The notes beneath the pieces were generated by a model that was not told the origin of the DNA, made no database searches, and saw only the letters and a program-made list of their open reading frames with translations. From contig NZ_JAGGCS010000019.1 of NCBI RefSeq assembly GCF_022884085.1, positions 1-64,000 on the forward strand: a stretch of 64,000 nucleotides of DNA, in the 5' to 3' direction. Position 1 is the stretch's first letter; every line of letters starts with the position of its first letter. The translations under genes and the position numbers were made by a program. The DNA comes from Paenirhizobium cremeum. GTDB taxonomy: Bacteria > Pseudomonadota > Alphaproteobacteria > Rhizobiales > Rhizobiaceae. Below, in pieces: positions 34,641-43,046 of this stretch.

Positions 34641-35857
34641 ACGAGTCACCCAAGCCCAATTCCTTCCGGGAAGGTCCGGACGAGGACGGTCGTTTCGGCA
34701 TTTTCGGCGGACGCTTTGTCGCCGAGACCTTGATGCCGCTGATCCTGGACCTGCAGGCGGAATGGGAAAAGGCAAAGACTGATCCGGAATTTCAGGCGGA
34801 GTTGAAGTCCCTCGGCGCGCATTACATTGGCCGGCCAAGCCCGCTTTATTTCGCCGAGCGCCTGACCGAGCACCTGGGTGGAGCCAAGATCTACTTCAAG
34901 CGGGAAGAGCTCAATCACACGGGTTCCCACAAGATCAACAATTGCATCGGCCAGATCCTGCTTGCCAAGCGAATGGGCAAGACGCGCATCATCGCAGAGA
35001 CCGGTGCCGGCCAGCACGGCGTCGCCTCGGCGACGGTGGCCGCCCGCTTCGGCTTTCCCTGCGTCGTCTACATGGGCGCAACCGACGTCAAGCGCCAGGC
35101 TCCGAACGTCTTCCGCATGAAGCTGCTCGGCGCCGAGGTGAAGCCGGTAACCGCCGGCCACGGCACGCTGAAGGACGCCATGAACGAGGCATTGCGTGAC
35201 TGGGTCACCAATGTCGAGGACACCTATTACCTGATCGGCACGGCTGCCGGTCCGCATCCCTATCCGGAAATGGTGCGCGACTTCCAGGCGGTGATAGGCC
35301 GGGAAGCCCGCGAACAGATGCTCGAAGCCGAGGGCAGGCTGCCCGATCTCGTCATCGCGGCCGTCGGCGGCGGTTCCAATGCCATCGGCATCTTCCACCC
35401 GTTCCTCGACGACCAGGACGTCAAGATCGTCGGTGTAGAAGCGGGTGGCAAGGGCCTTTCCGGCGATGAGCACTGTGCCTCCATCACCGCCGGCTCGCCG
35501 GGTGTCCTGCATGGCAACCGCACCTACCTGCTTCAGGATGGAGACGGCCAGATCAAGGAAGGCCATTCGATCTCGGCAGGCCTCGATTATCCGGGCATCG
35601 GTCCCGAACACGCCTGGCTCAACGACATCGGCCGCGTGGAATACGTGCCGATCATGGACGATGAGGCGCTCGAAGCCTTCCAGCTCCTGACGAAGCTCGA
35701 AGGCATCATCCCGGCACTCGAGCCATCCCATGCGGTGGCCGAAGTCATCAAGCGCGCCCCGAAGATGGGCAAGGACGAGATCATCCTGCTGAACCTGTCG
35801 GGTCGCGGCGACAAGGATATCTTCACCGTCGGCAACATCCTCGGCATGGAGCTTTGA
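34637..35857 (+). CDS. trpB: Tryptophan synthase beta chain
   Basis: PLP enzyme that joins indole and serine. The 406 residues contain the PLP lysine in LNHTGSHKINN, the GAGQHGVA substrate loop, and the phosphate-binding GGGSNAIG. The start is GTG at 34637, sharing bases with the trpF stop (GTGA). Only one base separates its stop from trpA, as expected for subunits of one complex. Confidence 0.98.
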   Translation: MNESPKPNSFREGPDEDGRFGIFGGRFVAETLMPLILDLQAEWEKAKTDPEFQAELKSLGAHYIGRPSPLYFAERLTEHLGGAKIYFKREELNHTGSHKINNCIGQILLAKRMGKTRIIAETGAGQHGVASATVAARFGFPCVVYMGATDVKRQAPNVFRMKLLGAEVKPVTAGHGTLKDAMNEALRDWVTNVEDTYYLIGTAAGPHPYPEMVRDFQAVIGREAREQMLEAEGRLPDLVIAAVGGGSNAIGIFHPFLDDQDVKIVGVEAGGKGLSGDEHCASITAGSPGVLHGNRTYLLQDGDGQIKEGHSISAGLDYPGIGPEHAWLNDIGRVEYVPIMDDEALEAFQLLTKLEGIIPALEPSHAVAEVIKRAPKMGKDEIILLNLSGRGDKDIFTVGNILGMEL

Positions 35858-35858
35858 A

Positions 35859-36698
35859 ATGACCGCACGCATGGACAAACGTTTCGCCGATCTGAAGGCG
35901 GAAGGACGCCCGGCGCTGATTACCTATTTCATGGGCGGCGACCCCGACTACGAGACGTCGCTGGCGATCATGAAGGGCCTGCCGGAGGCCGGAGCCGACG
36001 TGATCGAACTCGGCATGCCCTTTTCCGATCCGATGGCCGATGGTCCCGCAATTCAGATGGCCGGCCAGCGCGCGCTGAAATCCGGACAGACGTTGGAGAA
36101 GACGCTTCAGCTCGCCCGCGAATTTCGCAAAGGCGACCAGGCGACCCCCATCGTTATGATGGGATACTACAATCCCATATACGTCTTCGGCGTCGAGCGC
36201 TTTCTCGATGAAGCGCTGGAAGCCGGTATCGACGGACTGATCGTGGTCGATCTTCCGCCGGAAATGGACGACGAACTCTGCCTTCCCGCCCGCAAGCGGG
36301 ACATCAACTTCATCCGCCTTGCCACGCCGACAACGGATGAGAAGCGCCTGCCGACGGTTCTGCAGAATACCTCCGGTTTCGTCTATTATGTATCGATGAC
36401 CGGTATCACCGGCTCGGCGCTTCCTGATCCCTCGAAGGTCTCCGGCGCCGTCCAGCGCATCAAAGCCCATACCGACCTGCCCGTCTGCGTCGGCTTCGGC
36501 GTCAAGACTGCGGAACATGCGCGCCTCATCGGTGCAAACGCCGACGGCGTTGTCGTCGGTACCGCTATCGTCAATCAGGTCGCCAACAATCTGACCCCGG
36601 CCGGCGAGGCAACCGCCGATACCGTCCAGGCAGTAGCAACCCTGGTCAGCGGTCTTGCCGGCGGCGTGCGTTCCGCCCGCCTTGCTGCTGCCGAATAA
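35859..36698 (+). CDS. trpA: Tryptophan synthase alpha chain
   Basis: Makes indole from indole-3-glycerol phosphate and channels it to TrpB. The 279-residue barrel has the catalytic Glu and Asp in VIELGMPFSDPMADGP, the loop-6 region, and the GVKTAEHA phosphate-binding segment. trpC and the earlier trp genes are not nearby; this split arrangement (trpFBA apart) is usual in rhizobia. Confidence 0.97.
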   Translation: MTARMDKRFADLKAEGRPALITYFMGGDPDYETSLAIMKGLPEAGADVIELGMPFSDPMADGPAIQMAGQRALKSGQTLEKTLQLAREFRKGDQATPIVMMGYYNPIYVFGVERFLDEALEAGIDGLIVVDLPPEMDDELCLPARKRDINFIRLATPTTDEKRLPTVLQNTSGFVYYVSMTGITGSALPDPSKVSGAVQRIKAHTDLPVCVGFGVKTAEHARLIGANADGVVVGTAIVNQVANNLTPAGEATADTVQAVATLVSGLAGGVRSARLAAAE

Positions 36699-36736
36699 TC
36701 TTCCGATATTGGCTCTTTCAGTCAGGAGTTAGTCAA

Positions 36737-37645
36737 TTGAACTGGATCACCAACTATGTGCGGCCGCGGATCAATTCCATGCTGGGCCGCAGGGAAGTTC
36801 CGGAAAACCTCTGGATCAAGTGCCCCGAAACCGGCGAGATGGTCTTTCACAAGGACCTTGAGGAAAACAAGTGGGTCATTCCCGCTTCAGGCTATCACAT
36901 GAAGATGCCGGCCAAGGCGCGCCTCATCGATCTCTTCGACGGTGGCAAATACGAGGCTCTTCCGCAGCCGAAGGTCGTGCAGGACCCGCTGAAATTCCGC
37001 GACTCGAAGAAATATACCGATCGCCTGAAGGACAGCCGCACCAAGACCGAGCAGGAGGATACCATCCTTGCCGGCGTCGGCACGGTGGAAGGCCTCAAGC
37101 TGGTCGCCGTCGTGCATGAGTTCAACTTCATGGGCGGCTCGCTCGGCATCGCTGCCGGCGAGGCGATCGTGAAGGCATTCGAACGCGCGCTGGCGGAAAA
37201 GTGCCCGCTGGTGATGTTCCCGGCCTCAGGCGGCGCCCGCATGCAGGAAGGTATCCTGTCGCTCATGCAGATGCCGCGCACAACCGTCATGGTCGACATG
37301 CTGAAGGAAGCCGGACTGCCTTACATCGTCGTCCTGACCAACCCCACGACGGGCGGGGTCACTGCGTCCTACGCCATGCTGGGCGATCTTCATATCGCCG
37401 AACCCGGCGCGGAAATCTGCTTCGCCGGCAAGCGCGTGATCGAGCAGACCATCCGCGAAAAACTGCCGGAAGGTTTCCAGACCTCGGAATACCTGCTCGA
37501 CCACGGCATGGTCGACATGGTCGTCAAGCGCCATAACATCCCGGCGCTCCTGGCGCGGGTCCTGAAGATCATGATGAAGCGCCCGGCCAACACGGACGCC
37601 GCCCCGGCAAAGACGCCGGCTCTTTCGGACAAGCCGGCGGCCTGA
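36737..37645 (+). CDS. accD: Acetyl-CoA carboxylase carboxyltransferase subunit beta
   Basis: Beta half of the carboxyltransferase that makes malonyl-CoA for fatty-acid synthesis. The 302 residues include GGSLGIAAGEAIVKAFERAL and the FPASGGARMQEGI oxyanion region. The start is TTG at 36737, supported by AGGAG at the proper spacing. Odd: the N-terminal zinc ribbon (usually two CxxC pairs) retains one cysteine only (IKCPETGE, then VIPASGYH), so it cannot bind zinc in the E. coli manner. The accD-folC order is conserved. Confidence 0.95.
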   Translation: MNWITNYVRPRINSMLGRREVPENLWIKCPETGEMVFHKDLEENKWVIPASGYHMKMPAKARLIDLFDGGKYEALPQPKVVQDPLKFRDSKKYTDRLKDSRTKTEQEDTILAGVGTVEGLKLVAVVHEFNFMGGSLGIAAGEAIVKAFERALAEKCPLVMFPASGGARMQEGILSLMQMPRTTVMVDMLKEAGLPYIVVLTNPTTGGVTASYAMLGDLHIAEPGAEICFAGKRVIEQTIREKLPEGFQTSEYLLDHGMVDMVVKRHNIPALLARVLKIMMKRPANTDAAPAKTPALSDKPAA

Positions 37646-37688
37646 ACGACAGCACTCTACCGAGCCGAAGCTGCGGAATCGAAATATC

Positions 37689-39032
37689 ATGACTGAGCCC
37701 GCCTTCAGTGAGGCAGAACAGGTAATCGAGGAGCTCATGGGGTTGCATCCCAAGGGCTTCGATCTTTCATTGGACCGTATTCGCCGGTTGCTCGAAGGTC
37801 TCGGCAATCCGCATCTGCGACTGCCGCCCGTCATTCACGTTGCCGGAACCAACGGCAAGGGATCGGTTACAGCCTTTTGCCGCGCGCTGCTCGAGGCACA
37901 GGGCCTGAGCGTGCATGTCCATACCTCACCGCATCTGGTGCGCTGGCACGAGCGTTATCGCATCGGCGTCAGGGGCGGGCAGGGCCAATTGGTCGAGGAT
38001 GCCGATTTTGCCGGTGCTCTGCGCCGCGTGGCCGAAGCCAATGGCGGCCAGCAGATTACCGTCTTCGAAATCCTGACAGCGGTCACTTTCCTGCTGTTTT
38101 CGGAGAAGCCGGCTGACGTCGCGATCATCGAAGTGGGCCTTGGCGGCCGTTTCGACGCGACCAATGTCATCGAAAAGCCGGCCGTCTCGGTCATTATGCC
38201 CATCTCGCTCGATCATCAGCCCTATCTGGGCGATCGTGTCGAACTGATCGCCGCCGAAAAGGCCGGCATCATGAAACGCGGGCTTCCTGTGGTCATCGGC
38301 CACCAGGAATACGAATCTGCCCGCGATGTCCTGGTGACGACGGCCGAACGGCTGGGCTGCCCGCATGTCGTCTATGCCCAGGATTTCTCCGCACATGAGG
38401 AATTCGGGCGTCTCGTCTATCAGGACGAATTCGGCCTGCTGGATCTTTCCCTGCCGCGGTTGCCGGGGCGTCACCAGTTCGCCAATGCCGCCGCCGCGAT
38501 CCGTGCGGTGAAGGCTGCGGGCTTTCCGGTGACCGAGGCGATCGCGGAAAAAGCGATGACAAGCGTCGAGTGGCCGGGCCGCCTGCAGCGTATGACGGAA
38601 GGCCTGCTCATGGCCCATGCTCCGGAGGGTGCGGAGATCTGGGTGGACGGCGGGCACAACCCCGGGGCCGGCGAGGTCATTGCGGAAGCCATGGCGGGCT
38701 TCGAGGAGCGTCAGTCCAGGCCGCTCTACCTCGTCACGGGCATGATAAATACCAAGGATCCGGTCGGCTACTTCAAGGCCTTCGCCGATATCGCCCAGCA
38801 CGTCTTCACTGTGCCGATTCGCGGCACGGATGCAGCCATCGACCCGGTCGTGCTCGCGCACGCGGCCTTCGATGCCGGGCTCGTCGCTTCCCCTGTCTCG
38901 TCGGTTGCCGAAGCGCTTGACGAAATTCGCGAGCGGATCGATCCCAACCAGCCGGCGCCGCGAATTCTGATCGGCGGATCGCTGTATCTGGTCGGCAACG
39001 TCTTGGCGGACAACGGCACACCGCCCAAATGA
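37689..39032 (+). CDS. folC: Folylpolyglutamate synthase / dihydrofolate synthase
   Basis: Mur-ligase-family enzyme that adds glutamate to (dihydro)folate. The 447 residues contain the P-loop VAGTNGKGSVTAF, HTSPHLVRWHERYRI, EVGLGGRFDATNV, and the C-terminal VDGGHNPGAG. It ends the trp-accD-folC run at a bidirectional terminator. Start chosen at the ATG at 37689; the ribosome site is weak. Confidence 0.95.
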   Translation: MTEPAFSEAEQVIEELMGLHPKGFDLSLDRIRRLLEGLGNPHLRLPPVIHVAGTNGKGSVTAFCRALLEAQGLSVHVHTSPHLVRWHERYRIGVRGGQGQLVEDADFAGALRRVAEANGGQQITVFEILTAVTFLLFSEKPADVAIIEVGLGGRFDATNVIEKPAVSVIMPISLDHQPYLGDRVELIAAEKAGIMKRGLPVVIGHQEYESARDVLVTTAERLGCPHVVYAQDFSAHEEFGRLVYQDEFGLLDLSLPRLPGRHQFANAAAAIRAVKAAGFPVTEAIAEKAMTSVEWPGRLQRMTEGLLMAHAPEGAEIWVDGGHNPGAGEVIAEAMAGFEERQSRPLYLVTGMINTKDPVGYFKAFADIAQHVFTVPIRGTDAAIDPVVLAHAAFDAGLVASPVSSVAEALDEIRERIDPNQPAPRILIGGSLYLVGNVLADNGTPPK

Positions 39033-39049
39033 AGAGTTTGAACCAATGA

Positions 39050-39074
39050 AAAAGCCCGGCATTGCCGGGCTTTT
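39050..39074. terminator. Bidirectional terminator between folC and trxA
   Basis: AAAAGCCCGGC (39050-39060) pairs with GCCGGGCTTTT (39064-39074) around a 3-base loop, with A and T tracts on each side, between two convergent genes. Confidence 0.88.
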
Positions 39075-39095
39075 CTCTTTGCTTTTGGAAGCGGA

Positions 39096-39416
39096 TCAGG
39101 CTGCGTTCGAAATCCAGCTTGCCAGCGCCGTCTTGGGAGCGGCGCCGACCTTGATGTCAGCCACTTCGCCACCCTTGAACATGGCGAGCGTCGGAATGGA
39201 GCGGACACCGAACTTGGCGGCCAGTTCCGGGTTTTCATCGATGTTGAGCTTCGCGACCTTCACCTTGCCAGCCATTTCGGTGGCGATTTCTTCGAGGCTC
39301 GGAGCGATCATCTTGCAGGGACCGCACCATTCGGCCCAGAAATCAACGACGACCGGTTCGGCCGATTCGAGAACTTCGGCCTGGAAATTGGAATTATCGA
39401 CTTTTACGGTAGCCAT
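39096..39416 (-). CDS. trxA: Thioredoxin 1
   Basis: General cytoplasmic disulfide reductase. The 106 residues have the active site WCGPC (Cys31 and Cys34), the cis-proline loop SIPTL, and normal length. GGAG lies upstream of the ATG. Follows addA in the same direction with a 75-bp gap. Confidence 0.97.
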   Translation of the reverse strand: MATVKVDNSNFQAEVLESAEPVVVDFWAEWCGPCKMIAPSLEEIATEMAGKVKVAKLNIDENPELAAKFGVRSIPTLAMFKGGEVADIKVGAAPKTALASWISNAA

Positions 39417-39491
39417 CTGGCTGCTCCTTTACGGGTGCTTTGCTTGCAACATATCTGATGCCGACGCCGGACATTTTCAATATCTTGTATC

Positions 39492-42400
39492 TCACGATGT
39501 CTTGAGCTCGGCAAGCGATTGCGACAGCAGTGTGTCGGGAAGTGCGACGACAGAGCCGTTTTCCGTGTAGACGAGCAGGCATTCGAAATCCTTGCCGGGA
39601 TAAAGCGGGCGCAGGATTTCCCGGTAAATCGCGAGCTGGGCGCGGTGCGACAGCGGAACCTGCGATATTGTGGCCGGCGGTGTCCGGTTGGTCTTGTAGT
39701 CCATGAGAACGACCCGGTTCCCGATGACCGCCATGCGGTCGATACGGCCGGAGACCGCGCGCTCCTCGCCGTTCAGAATAAAGGTGCCCATGACCGCGAC
39801 TTCCGCTTCGCCGCGAGACGAATAGACCGGTCGCAGATCGGGATGGTCGAGAACCGAAAGGATCGTTTCGAGCAGGCGTTCGCGTTCCTTTTGCGGCCAG
39901 AAGCGGGCGGCCCTTTCTACATAGCGTCTGGCTGCCGCCAGCCGCTCCGTCTCGGCGATCGCCGGAAGCGCCTGCAGCATGCGGTGAACCAGGCGACCCT
40001 TCTGAAGCGCGATGCCGACGGATGCCTTTTCGCCAAACAACGGCGATGTCACCAGCGCATCGTCCGTTTCGTCGACGACGATCGATCCTGCCCCGGAGGG
40101 ACTTAGAGGACGCGGCAGGCTCGTCTGAGGCGGGAGCGGACGGAGCAACGCTTCCGGTAGATCTTCTGCCGCCGCCTCCGCTTTCTCCTCGGTCTCCTGC
40201 GGGAACGATGCTTCGCTGCCGGGCAGGCGCCAGGAGAGGCCTTGCCATTCACCGTCCGGACCGCTGAATGTCACCTCGCGGCAATGGGTTTCGTCGCTGC
40301 GCAGCGCATTCTCGATCATCCGGTGCCAGATATCGCCCTGGTCCTGCACGCCGCGATAGCCACAAACGATCAGCCGGTCGGCCGCGCGCGTCATCGCCAC
40401 ATAGAGGAGACGCCGGTATTCCTCTTCCGCCAATTGCTTGCGGCGCTCGGTATCCGTTGCGACAAGCGAATTGCCGAGAGCCTTGACCGGCACCCAGACG
40501 GGCAGAGCCGGCAGGATCTCGTCGGTCTCGATCAGCCGGAACCTGGCCAAGTGACTGTGATTGAAAGCTTTCGATCCGCCGTCGACAAGGAACACCACCG
40601 GAGCTTCGAGGCCCTTGGAGGCATGCACCGTCATGATGCGGACTTCGTTGCGATCCTTGTCCTGCTCGCGTTTGACCTCGGGGGCTTCCATTTCGAGAGT
40701 CGAGACAAAGGCCTGAAGTCCCGGCAGGCCGGCGGTTTCGAAGGACAGCGCGAAAGTCAAGAACTCGTCGAGAATGTCGCTGACCTCGCTGCCAAGGCGG
40801 CCGAGATAGGCACGGCGTCCACCGTGGGGACCGAGCACGCGGGCATAGAAATCATGCACCGGCAGGCTGCGCGACAGCCGGAGGAATTCGCCGAGGCGTT
40901 TCACAGTCGCTTCCCATCGCGAACCCGGTTCCGCGCATTCCGCCAGCATATGCTCCCAGAGGCCCCGTCCTTCCGGACGATACGCGGCAAGTTGGAACAG
41001 CTCGTCCTCGCTGTGGTTGAACAGGGGGCACTTGAGCAGCGCCGCCAGCGAAAGATCGTCAGCCGGCAGCAGCAGGAAACGTCCGAGCGCCAGGAGATCC
41101 TGAACGGCGATATGGGAGGTGAGCTTCAGCCGGTCGGCACCGGCGACGGGGATGTTGTCGAGCCGCTTCAGCGCGCGGGTCAGCGCATTGACGAAGCTGT
41201 CACGCTTGCGCACCAGGACGAGGATATCGCCGGCGCGGATCGGCCGTTCCCTGCCTTTTTCAATGATGGTCTGTCGGCCGATCATCTGGCCGATGGCAAA
41301 GGCGATTCGGCGGGCCAGTATGGCGGATGGCGCGCTCTCCGGCGTTGCGTCGAAAGGCGCGGTCCAGTCCTCGCTTTTTTCATTGGCCTCGGCGACGATC
41401 ATCGACCAGAGATCGACGGCGCCGGGATGGCCGCTGCGGCTCGACATATGCACGACAGGATTGCCGGCGGCGCTGAGCCCCCTGATATTGTCCTCGACCG
41501 AGAAGACCTGATCGACCGCGGAGAGCACTGTTGAGGTGGAGCGGAAGGATAGCGGCAGCCTGACGGAACTGAACAATTGTCCGCCCCGGTCGACTTCCCG
41601 TGCGACCTGTTTCGCTTCCTGGGAGAAACGCTCCGGTCTGGCGCCCTGGAAGGAGTAGATCGACTGTTTCTCGTCACCCACCGCAAAGAAGGTCCGCAAG
41701 ACGTCCCGAGCGCCGCTGCCGGTAAAGAAGTCCCCGCACAGCGAACGGATGACCGACCATTGCAGCGGACTGGTGTCCTGCGCCTCGTCCACGAGGATAT
41801 GGTCGATACCCTGGTCGAGCTTGTAATGCACCCAGGGGCCTGCGTCGCTTCGGATGAGGAGTTCGGCCGTCCGTGCGATCAGATCCTCGAAGTCGAGTTG
41901 ACTGCGCTTCTTCTTGAGATCCTCGTAGTCGGCATCGAACCGCAATGCCAGCGTCAAAGCCGCTTTCGTCGCCATATACATGCGGAAGATGCGCAGCCGG
42001 TCGCGGCAGGCGAGCACGTGCTCGCGCGCGGCGATCACCGCATCCTTCAGCTCCGGTGCCACCTTGCTCATAGCGGTCGCGATCAGCGAACTGTCGGCTT
42101 TCTTTGTTTCGGATGCGGTCAGGAAAGTCGAATCGAGGATGCTGGCGCGTTCAAGCGGATCGTCGGTCTGGCGGGCTACTGAAAGCGCATCGGCAACGGC
42201 CTTGACCTTTTCGCCGCCCTTTTCTTCGGCAAGACGGATGTAGAGCGCCAACATCCCGCCGTGCAGCCCGGCCAGCGGCCAGTATTCGCCTGCAAGCGAG
42301 ATTTCGGAGGCATCGTCGGAGAGGCCGAAACCACGCCTTAGTGTTGCGTCAACGCCGCCGAAACGCTCCGAGGCGCGTGAGAACTGGCGGATGGCATGGC

Positions 42401-43046
42401 GGTTGGCGACGACTTCGCCGAGTAATGTTTCCAGTCCGCTTTCGTCCGAAATGGAAAGGACATCGGCAAAGGCTGCGGCAAGATCGGCATCCTCCTCCGA
42501 AGATGTCGCGGTGAGAAGCAGGCGCTTCGCCTCGGCGAGAACCGCGACGGATGCCCGGTCGTCTAGAACGTTGAAATGACCGGCGACATTGGCTTCCAGC
42601 GGAAACTGGTGCAGCAGAGCTTCGCAAAAGGCGTGGATCGTCTGGATCTTCAGTCCGCCCGGCGTCTCCAGCGCCTTGGCGAACAGCCGGCGTGCATCCG
42701 CAAGCTTCTGGCGGTCCGGCCGTCGCCGTTCGATCTCATAGATGCGCTCGGAGAGCGCCTCATCCGAAAGCGTCGCCCAGTCGGAGAGCCGCGCGAAGAC
42801 GCGGTTCGACATTTCCGATGCCGCCGCCTTGGTATAGGTCAGGCAGAGGATGGAAGAGGGACGTGCGCCACCGAGCAGCAGTCGGATGACGCGCTGGGTC
42901 AGCACATGGGTCTTGCCGGAACCGGCATTGGCCGACACCCAGGCGGAGCGTCGCGGATCGGAGGCAAGCGACTGCTGCAGCGTCGTCCAGTCGAGCCATG
43001 TATCGGGATCGGCACTCGTTGGCAGTGCAGGCGTATCACTCGTCAT
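39492..43046 (-). CDS. addA: Double-strand break repair helicase-nuclease AddA
   Basis: UvrD-like helicase with C-terminal nuclease; with AddB it performs the RecBCD-type end processing for recombination. The 1184 residues have Walker A SANAGSGKTHVLT (about 38-50), Walker B HILVDEAQDTSPLQW, the EVRIMTVHASKGLEAPVVFL motif, and the nuclease motif VVLMDYKTNR near 1130. The ATG at 43046 has GAGGAGG seven bases upstream and overlaps addB by 11 nt, so they are translated together. Confidence 0.96.
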   Translation of the reverse strand: MTSDTPALPTSADPDTWLDWTTLQQSLASDPRRSAWVSANAGSGKTHVLTQRVIRLLLGGARPSSILCLTYTKAAASEMSNRVFARLSDWATLSDEALSERIYEIERRRPDRQKLADARRLFAKALETPGGLKIQTIHAFCEALLHQFPLEANVAGHFNVLDDRASVAVLAEAKRLLLTATSSEEDADLAAAFADVLSISDESGLETLLGEVVANRHAIRQFSRASERFGGVDATLRRGFGLSDDASEISLAGEYWPLAGLHGGMLALYIRLAEEKGGEKVKAVADALSVARQTDDPLERASILDSTFLTASETKKADSSLIATAMSKVAPELKDAVIAAREHVLACRDRLRIFRMYMATKAALTLALRFDADYEDLKKKRSQLDFEDLIARTAELLIRSDAGPWVHYKLDQGIDHILVDEAQDTSPLQWSVIRSLCGDFFTGSGARDVLRTFFAVGDEKQSIYSFQGARPERFSQEAKQVAREVDRGGQLFSSVRLPLSFRSTSTVLSAVDQVFSVEDNIRGLSAAGNPVVHMSSRSGHPGAVDLWSMIVAEANEKSEDWTAPFDATPESAPSAILARRIAFAIGQMIGRQTIIEKGRERPIRAGDILVLVRKRDSFVNALTRALKRLDNIPVAGADRLKLTSHIAVQDLLALGRFLLLPADDLSLAALLKCPLFNHSEDELFQLAAYRPEGRGLWEHMLAECAEPGSRWEATVKRLGEFLRLSRSLPVHDFYARVLGPHGGRRAYLGRLGSEVSDILDEFLTFALSFETAGLPGLQAFVSTLEMEAPEVKREQDKDRNEVRIMTVHASKGLEAPVVFLVDGGSKAFNHSHLARFRLIETDEILPALPVWVPVKALGNSLVATDTERRKQLAEEEYRRLLYVAMTRAADRLIVCGYRGVQDQGDIWHRMIENALRSDETHCREVTFSGPDGEWQGLSWRLPGSEASFPQETEEKAEAAAEDLPEALLRPLPPQTSLPRPLSPSGAGSIVVDETDDALVTSPLFGEKASVGIALQKGRLVHRMLQALPAIAETERLAAARRYVERAARFWPQKERERLLETILSVLDHPDLRPVYSSRGEAEVAVMGTFILNGEERAVSGRIDRMAVIGNRVVLMDYKTNRTPPATISQVPLSHRAQLAIYREILRPLYPGKDFECLLVYTENGSVVALPDTLLSQSLAELKTS

